Shown here: piece after piece, positions 18,532-28,023 of the stretch | Layout of the letters: each line of letters begins with the position of its first letter | Position numbering within the stretch: position 1 is the first letter of the stretch | Assembly: GCA_021804565.1 (NCBI GenBank) | Contig: JAJZHK010000002.1 | Span: forward strand, 1 to 64,000 | Source of the DNA: Pseudomonadota bacterium | Lineage (GTDB): Bacteria > Pseudomonadota > Gammaproteobacteria > Pseudomonadales > Moraxellaceae | Reading direction: 5' to 3' | DNA: 64,000 nt | The notes under the pieces: generated by a model | The model's database searches: none | What the model saw: the letters and a program-made list of their open reading frames with translations, nothing else | What the model was told of the DNA's origin: nothing | Translations under genes and position numbers: made by a program

Positions 18532-19738
18532 AGCAGACAAGAACTGCCAGCAGCGCCCCACAGGCCTCGGTGAACAGTCCCAGGCTCAGGGCATAGGATC
18601 CACGACGTATGCCCACACTACCCAGGTAGACCGTCACCACATAAAATATCGTTTCCGTGCTGCCCTGCACGACGGCCGCCACCCGCCCGGCGAAAGAATC
18701 CACGCCCACACGCTGCAAGGTTTCCAGCAACAAGACCCGTGCGCCTCCACCACTGAAAGGTTTCATCAAAATCACGGGCAAAGCTGGCACAAAGCGCTGT
18801 GAAACGTGCATCCACTGCAGAGCTCCCTGCAACAAGGATAGTAGAAGATCAAAAAAGCCGCTGGCTCTAAATACCGCCAGTGCGACCCACATGCCGACCA
18901 AGTACGGCAGCAGGCGCAAGGTGGTCTGCAGGCCACGACCGGCTCCCACGATGAAGCTGTCATAGACCTCAACCTGGCGTCGCTGTGCGCTCAGCAACAG
19001 GGCCACCATGAGTCCTAGCAGCAAGGCGTTGCCAAACAAAGAGCTCCCATGCGCGAGCCTCGCGCTCCAGGCCGCCTGCCGATCGATCCAGGCCAGACAA
19101 GCCATCATCGCGACCACCCCCAGCGCGATGCCGAGCAGCAAGCGGTCGATACGCTGACCCTGCACGAACAGGGTCAGGGCAATAGCCCAGCTCAGGCCAA
19201 GCAAGCTGGAAATGACGATAGGCAAGAAGACCAGGGCGGGATCATGGGCCCCTGCCGCCGCGCGATAAGCAAAAATGCTCAAGGGCAACAAGGTCAGGGC
19301 ATTGCAATTGAGCATCAAGAACATGATTTGCGAGCGACTGGCCACTTCCGCCCGCTCATTGAGCTGCTGCAGTTCCTGCATCGCCCGCAAACCGAAAGGC
19401 GTCGCCGCTTGGTCCAGTCCCAGCATATTGGCGGCCAGGTTCATGCTGATCGCCGACATGGCCGGATGCTCGACCGGCACATCGGGCAGGAGCCGTCTTA
19501 ACAGCGGACTCATGATCCGGGCCAAACCCTGCATGGCACCCGAGCGCTCGGCGATCTCAAAAAAACCCATCCACAGACAAAGAGTACCGGCCAGACTCAG
19601 GCCGGTGCTGATCGCCGATTGCGACGCTTGCATCATGGCTGCATCAATGCGCGCAAAGACCTGCTCATCACCTTGAAAAAAATGCCAGCTGGCGCACAAA
19701 GCCCCCAAGACAAAAAAACTCATCCATAGACGATTCAC
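18512..19738 (-). CDS. Nucleoside-recognition/Gate-domain membrane protein (SpmA-SpmB-type fusion)
   Basis: Inner-membrane protein of 408 aa with about ten hydrophobic segments. The N-terminal half carries the SpmA-like block LPDVPVEHPAMSAISMNLAAN (residues about 85-105) and LGLDQAATPFGLRAM; the C-terminal half has the SpmB-like FSGGGARVLLLE and GSTETIFYVVTVYLGSVGIR motifs. In spore formers SpmA and SpmB are separate proteins; fused forms are widespread in non-sporulating Gram-negatives where their transport substrate is unknown. The gene overlaps the downstream c-di-GMP protein, which suggests a functional link. Confidence 0.87.
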   Translation of the reverse strand: MNRLWMSFFVLGALCASWHFFQGDEQVFARIDAAMMQASQSAISTGLSLAGTLCLWMGFFEIAERSGAMQGLARIMSPLLRRLLPDVPVEHPAMSAISMNLAANMLGLDQAATPFGLRAMQELQQLNERAEVASRSQIMFLMLNCNALTLLPLSIFAYRAAAGAHDPALVFLPIVISSLLGLSWAIALTLFVQGQRIDRLLLGIALGVVAMMACLAWIDRQAAWSARLAHGSSLFGNALLLGLMVALLLSAQRRQVEVYDSFIVGAGRGLQTTLRLLPYLVGMWVALAVFRASGFFDLLLSLLQGALQWMHVSQRFVPALPVILMKPFSGGGARVLLLETLQRVGVDSFAGRVAAVVQGSTETIFYVVTVYLGSVGIRRGSYALSLGLFTEACGALLAVLVCYVVFPA

Positions 19739-19845
19739 GATCTCAACCCAAGCCTCAGCCTCTCTTAGCCGTCCAGCATAACCTGCTCACGACGGACCCG
19801 GTAAAAATCAGGTACAATCGACCTATTTACTGCAGAGGAATACTT

Positions 19846-21240
19846 ATGGCGAAGCCTCCGGCCAGGGACCTAGATCGCATCAAGACCGGTGCCATGGAAC
19901 GAAGGTTTTCTCTGCTTAAAGCCGGTGTTGTGGCCAGCTCGCGTCTGGCCCTGTCATCGGCGGGCAGTGTCTTTGCCCCGGCGGCCGAACGCGATCAACG
20001 TCGGCGACGCTCCTTGCAGTTGCAAAGTGAGTATTTTGTCGATGAAATCGGCAAGCTCAAGGGCAGTGTCGTCAAAATTGGCCAGATGATGGCGCTCTAT
20101 GGAGAGCATCTCCTGCCTGCAGAGATGACCCAAGCCCTGCACCGCCTGCACGACTCGACCGCAGCCCTGGCCTGGCCGGCCATGGACAGCATCCTGCGTG
20201 AGGAGCTCAAGGCTCGCTATGAAGAGCTGGACATAGAAACCATCCCCCTGGGGGCCGCTTCCTTGGGACAGGTGCATCAGGCCCGGCGCAAGCGTGATGG
20301 TCGCGAGCTGTGTCTGAAGATTCAGTATCCCGGGGTGGCTGAAGCGATAGACAGTGATCTTGACCTGGTCACCCACCTGATGCGTCTGTCCCAGTTGCTG
20401 CCGCAGACACGCGAGTTTGAGGACTGGCTCCAGGAAGTGCGACTGATGATGCACCGCGAGGTCAACTACCCTCTGGAGCGGGAAACGACACGGCGTTTCC
20501 ACGACCTGCTTGCCGCAGATCGCCGCTATATCGTGCCGGAGATCTTTCCGGAGTACTGTACGGAGCACGTTTTATGCACCAGTTACGAGCCTGGCGTCAG
20601 TGTCAACGATGCCCTGGTACGCGCCCTGCCCCAGGAGCGCCGCGATCGCCTGGGAATGGCCGCGCTGGATCTGTGCGCTCATGAAATTTTTACCTGGGGG
20701 GAGATGCAGACCGACCCCAATTTTGGCAACTACCTGATACGTATCGACGCAACAGGTGATCAGGATCGTATCGTTTGTCTGGACTTTGGCGCGGTGCGTG
20801 ACTTTCCCGAGCCACTCATCCGTTTGGCGCGCGGCCTGACGCTGGCCGCTTTCAATCACGACATGCCGGCCATGCTGCGCGCCATGCAAGGCTACGAGTT
20901 TTTTGACCAGCTATCGCCATCAACACGGGAAAGTCTGGGTGAACTGCTGTTCCTCGCCATCGAACCTTTTGCAGACCCAAGCACGATCGATGCCCGCTAT
21001 CTCGACGAACAAGGCCATTACTGTTGGGCACGCAGCCAGCTGCATAGTCGCGCCATGGCCCGGGCTGCCCGCACCGCGACCCGCTTCGAATTCACCGCCC
21101 CCCCCAAGGAGCTGATGTTTGTCAGCCGCAAGCTGATGGGGGCCTACACCTTCATGACCGTCCTCGATGCCCATACCCAGGCACGACCGCTCCTCGACAG
21201 ACACCTGCAGCGTTACCTGCAGCAGCAAACTCAGGGCTGA
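19846..21240 (+). CDS. AarF/ABC1/UbiB family kinase-like protein
   Basis: Atypical kinase-like ATPase of 464 aa. Family signatures are present in order: KxGQ motif VVKIGQMMAL, Ala-rich loop GAASLGQVHQA, the ion-pair Glu in MHREVNYPLE, the catalytic-loop equivalent QTDPNFGNYL and the metal-binding CLDFGAVRDF. UbiB-type members support ubiquinone synthesis or lipid handling; without a C-terminal pair of membrane helices and away from other ubi genes, this is best called a generic ABC1 protein. A TACAAT hexamer at 19813-19818 and GAGG before the ATG fit a local promoter and ribosome site. The last 10 bp overlap the end of the convergent rmuC gene. Confidence 0.92.
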   Translation: MAKPPARDLDRIKTGAMERRFSLLKAGVVASSRLALSSAGSVFAPAAERDQRRRRSLQLQSEYFVDEIGKLKGSVVKIGQMMALYGEHLLPAEMTQALHRLHDSTAALAWPAMDSILREELKARYEELDIETIPLGAASLGQVHQARRKRDGRELCLKIQYPGVAEAIDSDLDLVTHLMRLSQLLPQTREFEDWLQEVRLMMHREVNYPLERETTRRFHDLLAADRRYIVPEIFPEYCTEHVLCTSYEPGVSVNDALVRALPQERRDRLGMAALDLCAHEIFTWGEMQTDPNFGNYLIRIDATGDQDRIVCLDFGAVRDFPEPLIRLARGLTLAAFNHDMPAMLRAMQGYEFFDQLSPSTRESLGELLFLAIEPFADPSTIDARYLDEQGHYCWARSQLHSRAMARAARTATRFEFTAPPKELMFVSRKLMGAYTFMTVLDAHTQARPLLDRHLQRYLQQQTQG

Positions 21241-22694
21241 TCCTGAGACGTCGACCAATCGAGCTCCAGCGCCGCCTTGGCGACCAGCTCCGGAGGCAGG
21301 CTTTCCTGGATGGCCACGCCGAGACGCTCAAACTGCTGGGCCTGATGGATCAGATTGCCACGACCCTGACAGAGCTGATTCATCGCCTTGTGGTAGGCAA
21401 GTTGTGCTTTTTCCAGCTGCTGACCGAGACCTTGCAGCGTTTCAACAAAAACACAGAGTTTTTTATAGACCTTGGCAGCGCTTTCAGCCAATTGTGCGCT
21501 ATGGACACTTTGCGTCTCAAAACGCCAAAGCTGGCGCACGATATGCAGACTGGCCAGCAATGTGCTGGGCGTGGCCAGCAGCACCCGCTGGTCCATGGAG
21601 CGCTCCAGCAGGCCAGGATCGGCGCGCATGGCCTCGGCAAACGCCGACTCTATGGGGATGAACATGAACACCACTTCCGGCGAACTCAGACCGGGTAACT
21701 GAAAGTAGTGCCGATCCGAGAGCTCCTGAAGTCGCGCCCGCATGGCCTGCACATGCTCTTGCAAAGCCTGACGCCGAGCCTCATCGCTATCGGCGTTGAC
21801 ATAGCGCGTGTAGGCGTTGAGTGAGACTTTGGCGTCGATCACCAGGTGTTTGTCTTGGGGTAAAAACAGCACCACATCGGGGCGACGGCGCCCCTCTTCG
21901 GTCGTAAAACTCATCTCTCTTTGATAGTCGATACCGGCACGCAGACCCGATCGTTCAAGCAGATTCTCGAGGATCAACTCCCCCCAGTGCCCCTGGGTTT
22001 TACTCTGCCCCTTGAGCGCTGTCGCCAAACCATGAGCCTCCTCGCTGATATGCCGGTTGAGCTCCATCAGCTGCACCAGCTCGGCACGCAGGCGGGCCTG
22101 TTGCTCAGTATCATGGCGGTGGATTTCCTCAACTTTGCTGCGAAACTCGGTGAGACGCTCCTTCAGCGGATCGAGCAGCTGCTGCAGCTGCGTTTGCTGC
22201 GCCTCCTGGACCCGCTCACTTTTTTCGTCCAGCACCTGACGGGCCAGCTGCTGGAACTGCAGGCTCAGCTCTTCCCTTGCCTTGTCGACCCAGGCCAGTT
22301 TCTCTTCATGGTGTTGCGACTCCACCTGCAGGCGCAGCCATTGGGCTTGCAAGGCCTGGTAGTCCGTCTGGACACGCGTCTGCTGGTTCTGCAACTGCTG
22401 GTAACTCTCCCGCAGACGCTGATACTGCTCCTGGGTGGCGCTGGCATAGGCTTCCTGACGCGCCATCTGTTGCGCCATGGTCATCAGCTGACGACTTTTT
22501 TCCTGCAGTTCGAGGGCCTGCGCCTGCACGCACTCCTGCAGCTCAGGCACACGTGCGGCGCGCTCCTGCCAGACACGAAGTTCACCCAGGCTGTGTTGAC
22601 GTTCCTGGAGCAGGACACGCCAGTGACGCAACCAGCCCAGCAGGGCGAGCAGAAGCAGCAGGGCGAGGACCCGATCGACGGCAGACATCAGCAT
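21231..22694 (-). CDS. rmuC: DNA recombination protein RmuC
   Basis: 487 aa. An N-terminal hydrophobic anchor (VLALLLLLALLGWL, residues about 9-22) is followed by a long glutamine-rich coiled coil to about residue 190 and then the RmuC nuclease-like core with GHWGELILENLLERSGL, RRRPDVVLFLP and LVIDAKVSLNAY. RmuC limits recombination at inverted repeats; its core resembles a restriction-endonuclease fold (Asp, and Asp-Ala-Lys). The start overlaps the recD stop by 7 bp, making rmuC the last gene of a recC-recB-recD-rmuC operon, which joins two recombination functions in one transcript. Its 3' end overlaps the convergent AarF gene by 10 bp. Confidence 0.93.
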   Translation of the reverse strand: MLMSAVDRVLALLLLLALLGWLRHWRVLLQERQHSLGELRVWQERAARVPELQECVQAQALELQEKSRQLMTMAQQMARQEAYASATQEQYQRLRESYQQLQNQQTRVQTDYQALQAQWLRLQVESQHHEEKLAWVDKAREELSLQFQQLARQVLDEKSERVQEAQQTQLQQLLDPLKERLTEFRSKVEEIHRHDTEQQARLRAELVQLMELNRHISEEAHGLATALKGQSKTQGHWGELILENLLERSGLRAGIDYQREMSFTTEEGRRRPDVVLFLPQDKHLVIDAKVSLNAYTRYVNADSDEARRQALQEHVQAMRARLQELSDRHYFQLPGLSSPEVVFMFIPIESAFAEAMRADPGLLERSMDQRVLLATPSTLLASLHIVRQLWRFETQSVHSAQLAESAAKVYKKLCVFVETLQGLGQQLEKAQLAYHKAMNQLCQGRGNLIHQAQQFERLGVAIQESLPPELVAKAALELDWSTSQDQP

Positions 22695-24568
22695 GGGCTC
22701 TCCTCCTGCATCGCTTCCTGCAGGGCTGGTGCAAGACCGCTGTGCCGTCGGCTGCGCCGTGCCAAGCCTTCACGCAGCAAGCCAGGACGCACACTGAGCA
22801 GGCTGACCTGGGTCTGCGCACGCGTCACGCCGGTATAGATGAGCTCGCGGGTCAGCGCAGGAGAGTCCGGTAAAATGAGCACGACATGGGCGAACTCCGA
22901 ACCTTGTGACTTGTGCACCGTCATCGCGTAAGCCGTTTCCGTTTCCGCCAAACGAGCGATCGCCACACTGTGCAAATGCTCGCCCTGGGCGAAATAGACG
23001 CGTGCACTTTCTCCTGGTGCGCTCATCACCATGCCGATATCCCCATTGTAAAGATCAATTTCCGCCTGGTTCTGGGTGATCATCAGCGGCCGGCCGATAT
23101 ACCAGGGGTTTTGCGGTGCAATCCAGCCGGCCTGGGCCAAAGCCGCCTCGATGCCCCTGTTGATCGCCGCCACACCCCACTCCCCGCCTCGCAAGGCACT
23201 GAGCAGCCGCAAACGATCAAAAAGCCTGAGGACATCGAGCATCCAGTCCTGCACGCTTTCGTCCACAGCAGGTCCATCGCGTAATCTCTCCAGATAGGGT
23301 CGATAACCCTCGACGGCCAGTTGTACAAGCAAAGCCGGCGAGCACGGCTCGTAAGCGCGCAGCACTGTTGAAGCGCCCGCAAAAAGCTGCAGGGCCTGTT
23401 CGTCATGGCCTTGCTGCAGCGCCTGCGTCCAGGTCGCCAGATCGCCCTGGAAGCGCTGGCTACGGCTGAGCATGGCACGGTGCTGCAACAGGGGCGAGGC
23501 CTGTTCATCGCGCATGCACTTTGGGATCTTGAAACCGAGGCGCTCGAGCTGTGCCACTTTTTCAGGGCGATAGCCATGGGTCTGTGCCTCCATGCACAAA
23601 TCGGAGAGCACCGATCCTGCCTCGACACTGGCCAGCTGGTCTTTATCGCCGAGCAGGACAATACGTGCCTGCACCGGCAGGGCGGCCAACACATGCATCA
23701 TCATCTCCAGGTGCACCATGGAGGCCTCATCGACGATGAGCACATCCAGGGGCAAAGGATGCGCCGCGTCGTGGACAAAGCGCCGTGTGTGCAGACGCGT
23801 ACCTAACAAACGATGCAAGGTCATGGCCGGGATGTCGGCCTCGAGTTCGACACCGGCGGCATGCAGCCCACCCATGGCCTTGCTGATCGACTGTTTGAGA
23901 CGCGCGGCGGCTTTGCCGGTGGGCGCTGCCAGCGCGATACGCAAGGGCCGCTCGCCACCATGCAGCAGATGCAAAATTGCCAGCAATCTGGCCACGGTAT
24001 AGGTCTTGCCCGTGCCTGGCCCCCCGGTGATCAGGCTCAGGCGACCGAGCATGGCGATGGCACAGGCCAGCTTTTGCTCATCGAGACCCTCATCATGCGC
24101 AGGAAACATGCGCGCCAGAGCTTGCGCCAAACGCGCTTCATCGACGTCGACATCGACCAGCCTGGCCACGATACTGCGCACCAGCTGCGACTGATAATGG
24201 TAATAACGGCGCAAATACAGACGATGGCCGTGCAGAATCCAGGGCTGACCTGCATCAGCCTGATGCTCTGGCAGCCACAAGGACTGAGCAGCGGCCAGCT
24301 CATGGCATAATTCGGCAGGATCCAGAGTGTGCAGGTAGGCGGCGAGGGACTGGCCGCTCTCAAAGAGGCTGTGCAGTGGCAGATCCAGATCGATGCATGT
24401 GTGACCACGGCTTTCCAGCTGCGACAGCAGTGCTGCACAAAGCGCCACCGTGGCGGAAGCCTCGGGCTCCAGGCTGACGATGAAGCGGGCAAAAGCCGCG
24501 TCGAGATAACGCAGCTCGGCACCCGCCACCCAGTTGTCGATGCGAGCCAGCATGCTGCTTGTACTCAT
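22688..24568 (-). CDS. recD: Exodeoxyribonuclease V alpha subunit RecD
   Basis: 626 aa, close to the usual size. RecD is the fast 5'-3' helicase of the RecBCD complex that resects double-strand breaks and degrades foreign linear DNA. Walker A is ITGGPGTGKTYTVARLL, Walker B LIVDEASMVHLE, followed by ARIVLLGDKDQLASVEAGSV; the C-terminal helicase motif is AYAMTVHKSQGSEF. The start overlaps the recB stop (4 bp) and the stop overlaps rmuC (7 bp). Confidence 0.96.
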   Translation of the reverse strand: MSTSSMLARIDNWVAGAELRYLDAAFARFIVSLEPEASATVALCAALLSQLESRGHTCIDLDLPLHSLFESGQSLAAYLHTLDPAELCHELAAAQSLWLPEHQADAGQPWILHGHRLYLRRYYHYQSQLVRSIVARLVDVDVDEARLAQALARMFPAHDEGLDEQKLACAIAMLGRLSLITGGPGTGKTYTVARLLAILHLLHGGERPLRIALAAPTGKAAARLKQSISKAMGGLHAAGVELEADIPAMTLHRLLGTRLHTRRFVHDAAHPLPLDVLIVDEASMVHLEMMMHVLAALPVQARIVLLGDKDQLASVEAGSVLSDLCMEAQTHGYRPEKVAQLERLGFKIPKCMRDEQASPLLQHRAMLSRSQRFQGDLATWTQALQQGHDEQALQLFAGASTVLRAYEPCSPALLVQLAVEGYRPYLERLRDGPAVDESVQDWMLDVLRLFDRLRLLSALRGGEWGVAAINRGIEAALAQAGWIAPQNPWYIGRPLMITQNQAEIDLYNGDIGMVMSAPGESARVYFAQGEHLHSVAIARLAETETAYAMTVHKSQGSEFAHVVLILPDSPALTRELIYTGVTRAQTQVSLLSVRPGLLREGLARRSRRHSGLAPALQEAMQEESPC

Positions 24569-27500
24569 CGTGACACTCCTGAGCCCGCAAAAAGACGACT
24601 CAGCTCATCAACCCAGGCGCCGGCGGCAAACTCCAGGCAAGCCCCTTGGGGACGTGCACAAGCACGCAGGAAATAGTTCATGCCACCCGCCAGATCGCGC
24701 TCGGGTTCGTAGCCTTGGCCCAGGCGCGCCTGCAGATGTCGATGCACCGCCACCAGATAAAGCGCCATCTGTACATCATAACGGTGCGTGAGTACCGCTT
24801 GCGCCAGGGCTGCAGGCTCGTAGCTGGCATCATCGGGTCCGAGGCGATTGCTCTTGTAGTCGACAACCCAGTAGCGACCCTGCCAATCACAAAAAAGAAG
24901 ATCGATATAGCCCATCAATAAACCGCGCAGACGCTGCGCACTGAGTTGGGGCCGCGACTGCCCCGGCAGGAGATGCTCCTGACAGATCGCATCGATGGCT
25001 TCAACATGAACAGGCTCCAGGGGGAGCCAAAACTCCAGTTCGGCGGCACAGGACGACAACTGACGCAGACTCTGCGCCGAGCTCCCCAAAGGGCTGGCGA
25101 CGATGCAACTTAACCATGCCAGCTGTTCGTCAGCGGCCGCCAGCTGCAAGAGACGCTGAAGCTCCTGCGGCGGGCTGGCGAAAGCTTTGTGCTCAGCCAT
25201 CAGGGCCAGCTGGTCATGGATGATGGTACCTGCCTGCGATCCTGCCGGCAGCGTGTGCCAGGGCTGCACCGACGCTGCCGGCAGGATCGTCGCGGGCTTG
25301 GGCGGCTCCGCAACATAGCCCGACAGGACACGGGTCAAGGACGAATAACTGACGATACGTTCATCGCGCTGAAAGCGCCCCTGATAGAGGCGCGGAGGCG
25401 CCAGCTCCTGCGGCAGAGACGGACGGGCGGACACCGGCTTGGCATTGAGCTGCTCGATATCGAGGTAGGCGACCGCATCACCGGGCTGAAAAATCGACGC
25501 CAGGATGTCGCGCCAAGACGCATCGGCGGTCCCCGCCAGCAGATAGGCCAGTGCCGTTCCCGGGCGAGGATGGGCCCCCAGTCCCAGCCAGAGCCGGTGG
25601 CGTGCGCGTGTGATCGCCACATAGATCAGACGCAGCTCTTCGCGCAGTTGCGCCGACGCATCGACCGGGGCGCTTGCCCACAGTTCATCCGGCTTGCGGC
25701 TGACGCGCGAGGATGGACAGTCACGCTCGATAAAGGGCAGATAAACGATGGGATACTCCAGGCCCTTGGATTTGTGGATGGTGATGATGCGGACCAGATC
25801 GGACTCACTTTCCAGACGCAAGAACTGATCCTCCTGACGGCCGCTCTGATCCTGCATGCGCTCGCTCATCAGCCGAATCAGCGCCTGCTCGCCGTGCAGG
25901 CCGGTACTTTCCTTTTGCAGCAGTTCGGCCAAGTGCAGCACATTGGTGAGGCGACGCTCGCCATCCTCGGCGAGCCGCCAGCGGCCCGGCAACTGCAGAC
26001 GAAACAGGGTCTGCCGCAACATGGCGAGTACGCCCTGCTCCTGCCAGAGCTGGTGCAGGTCTTGCAGAAGCTGCATGCGCTGCTCGAAGAAGTCGTCTTC
26101 ACTGCTCATCATCCTGAGCTCATCGAGACTGCAGGCCATCCAGGCACAGGCATAGGCGGCTCGCGCCAAACGCGTATCACGCGGACGGGCCACGGCTTGT
26201 AGCCAGATCAGGATGTCGCGGGCCTCGGCGCTGTCGTACACCGAGTTGTTCTGCGACAGATAGGTCGAGGCAATACCCTGGCGCAGCAGTGCGCTTTTCA
26301 TCTCTGCCGCCTCGTTGCGGTCGTAGACCAAAATCGCCACATCCGCGGCGGCCAGACGGCGAAAGACCCCCGAAGCGTCCTGCCAGCCGGTCTGATCATC
26401 GTCCAGGTGCTCACGCAGATCCCGCGCCGCAGCTTCAGCCATCAGGCGTCGACGGTCCTCCTTGTTGCCCAGCTGCTCTGCCGAGCAGGCCCAGACCCAG
26501 GCGGCTGTATCCTGGCCAGCCACCTGCAGGCGATCACGCCGCCCTTGGGCCTGTACAGGGCTGGCCAGCAAGCGCTCTCCATAGTAAAACGCGCCCTGCG
26601 CGGAACGACTTTGCGCTGCCGCATAGAAGCGATTGAGCACACCGATATAAGCCGTGCTCGAGCGGTAATTGACCTGCAAGCGATGATGCCGACCCTGTGT
26701 CGCCGCCTGCGCCTCCAGATAGCTCTCAATATCCGCGCCACGAAATGCATAGATGGACTGCTTGGGATCGCCGATCAGAAGCATGGTGGCTGCCGAGGCC
26801 GGCGCCGACAGCCCATACAGTTGCGCAAAAATAAGATACTGCAGACGCGAGGTGTCCTGAAATTCATCGATCAGAACCACCGGAAATTGCTGCACGATAC
26901 GGGCGCGCAGACGCGCACCCGCTGGCGCCGATAGGACTTGGGCCAGCTTTTTCTGGACATCCAGAAAGGTCCAGACCTGGGCGGTCTTTTTCAGGTTCTG
27001 ACAGCGCTCGCGCACACGCAGGGTGAGATCACGCAAAAGCCCCTGATAAAGGGCCTGCAGGCTGGCTCCCAGTCGCTCCAGGCCCCATTCCGGAATAGCA
27101 GGCGCCTGCTGGACTTTGAGTCTTTCCTGCAGCCATGCCGGCGAGCACCACTGCATCAACTGCTCGAGTCCCTCAGGCACCCATACGCCGGGCCCCTCCA
27201 GCCATCGCAGCCAGGCTCGCCAGTGTTTTTCCAGGGACTTCGCGGGCAGCTTGGTGCCATTAAAACAGGCTTTGTTGGCGCACAGCCACGCGTACCAGTG
27301 TTCGATCGGGGCGCGATAGTCGTCTTTCAAGCTCGCGACCTGACGCTCGAGCTGGTCATGGCTATCCTGCAAGCTGCCCAGCTCGGGCTGCGCCTCATCG
27401 TCCAGGTGTGCTAGCCAGGCAGCCATCTTGGCCTGCAACCGGCTCACATCACCGAGCACATCGCGCAGACGCTTCGATGCCAGCGGACTCAAAGGATAAA

Positions 27501-28023
27501 ATTGCTGGCGCCACACATCGAGCACCGCCTGCTGCAAAAACTGCGCGTCATCGTTTTGCAGTTCCAGCTCAGCGCTGGACATGCTCTCCAAAGCGTATTC
27601 ACGAAGCATACGGTGGCACCAAGCGTCGATGGTCTGGATGCTGGCCTGGTCCATACTTTCGGCGGCGAAGTCGAGTCGCCAGGCCGCCTCGGCGACGGCC
27701 AGCGGCGACTGCTCGCGATAGTGCTCGTAGAGGCCATGCATAAAGGCTTCACCAGGCTGTGCTGGCGGATGGCGCAGATAAGCGGCCGTCTCGAGCAGAC
27801 GCAAGCGGATGCGCTCTTTCAGTTCAGCGGTGGCTGCACGGGTGAAAGTCATCACCAGGATCTGCTCCGGACTCATCGCTGCCCGATCCGGATGACCGAG
27901 AATCAGGCGCACATAAAGCGCCGCGATCGTCCAGGTCTTGCCCGTCCCGGCACTGGCTTCGATCAACTGACTCGCTTGCAGGGGAAAGGTGAGCGGATCG
28001 AGGGTAAGCACAGGCTCATTCAT
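24565..28023 (-). CDS. recB: Exodeoxyribonuclease V beta subunit RecB
   Basis: 1152 aa. SF1 3'-5' helicase and nuclease subunit of RecBCD. Walker A is IEASAGTGKTWTIAALY, motif II LIDEFQDTSRLQYLIF, motif III LLIGDPKQSIYAFRGADI, and motif VI region LIYVAITRARHRLWLGLG. The C-terminal nuclease domain retains the catalytic block MGYIDLLFCD ... VVDYKSN (Asp, Asp, Lys). The ATG at 28023 overlaps the recC stop (ATGA) and gives the family N-terminus; the open frame extends 15 codons into recC. Confidence 0.97.
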   Translation of the reverse strand: MNEPVLTLDPLTFPLQASQLIEASAGTGKTWTIAALYVRLILGHPDRAAMSPEQILVMTFTRAATAELKERIRLRLLETAAYLRHPPAQPGEAFMHGLYEHYREQSPLAVAEAAWRLDFAAESMDQASIQTIDAWCHRMLREYALESMSSAELELQNDDAQFLQQAVLDVWRQQFYPLSPLASKRLRDVLGDVSRLQAKMAAWLAHLDDEAQPELGSLQDSHDQLERQVASLKDDYRAPIEHWYAWLCANKACFNGTKLPAKSLEKHWRAWLRWLEGPGVWVPEGLEQLMQWCSPAWLQERLKVQQAPAIPEWGLERLGASLQALYQGLLRDLTLRVRERCQNLKKTAQVWTFLDVQKKLAQVLSAPAGARLRARIVQQFPVVLIDEFQDTSRLQYLIFAQLYGLSAPASAATMLLIGDPKQSIYAFRGADIESYLEAQAATQGRHHRLQVNYRSSTAYIGVLNRFYAAAQSRSAQGAFYYGERLLASPVQAQGRRDRLQVAGQDTAAWVWACSAEQLGNKEDRRRLMAEAAARDLREHLDDDQTGWQDASGVFRRLAAADVAILVYDRNEAAEMKSALLRQGIASTYLSQNNSVYDSAEARDILIWLQAVARPRDTRLARAAYACAWMACSLDELRMMSSEDDFFEQRMQLLQDLHQLWQEQGVLAMLRQTLFRLQLPGRWRLAEDGERRLTNVLHLAELLQKESTGLHGEQALIRLMSERMQDQSGRQEDQFLRLESESDLVRIITIHKSKGLEYPIVYLPFIERDCPSSRVSRKPDELWASAPVDASAQLREELRLIYVAITRARHRLWLGLGAHPRPGTALAYLLAGTADASWRDILASIFQPGDAVAYLDIEQLNAKPVSARPSLPQELAPPRLYQGRFQRDERIVSYSSLTRVLSGYVAEPPKPATILPAASVQPWHTLPAGSQAGTIIHDQLALMAEHKAFASPPQELQRLLQLAAADEQLAWLSCIVASPLGSSAQSLRQLSSCAAELEFWLPLEPVHVEAIDAICQEHLLPGQSRPQLSAQRLRGLLMGYIDLLFCDWQGRYWVVDYKSNRLGPDDASYEPAALAQAVLTHRYDVQMALYLVAVHRHLQARLGQGYEPERDLAGGMNYFLRACARPQGACLEFAAGAWVDELSRLFAGSGVSR

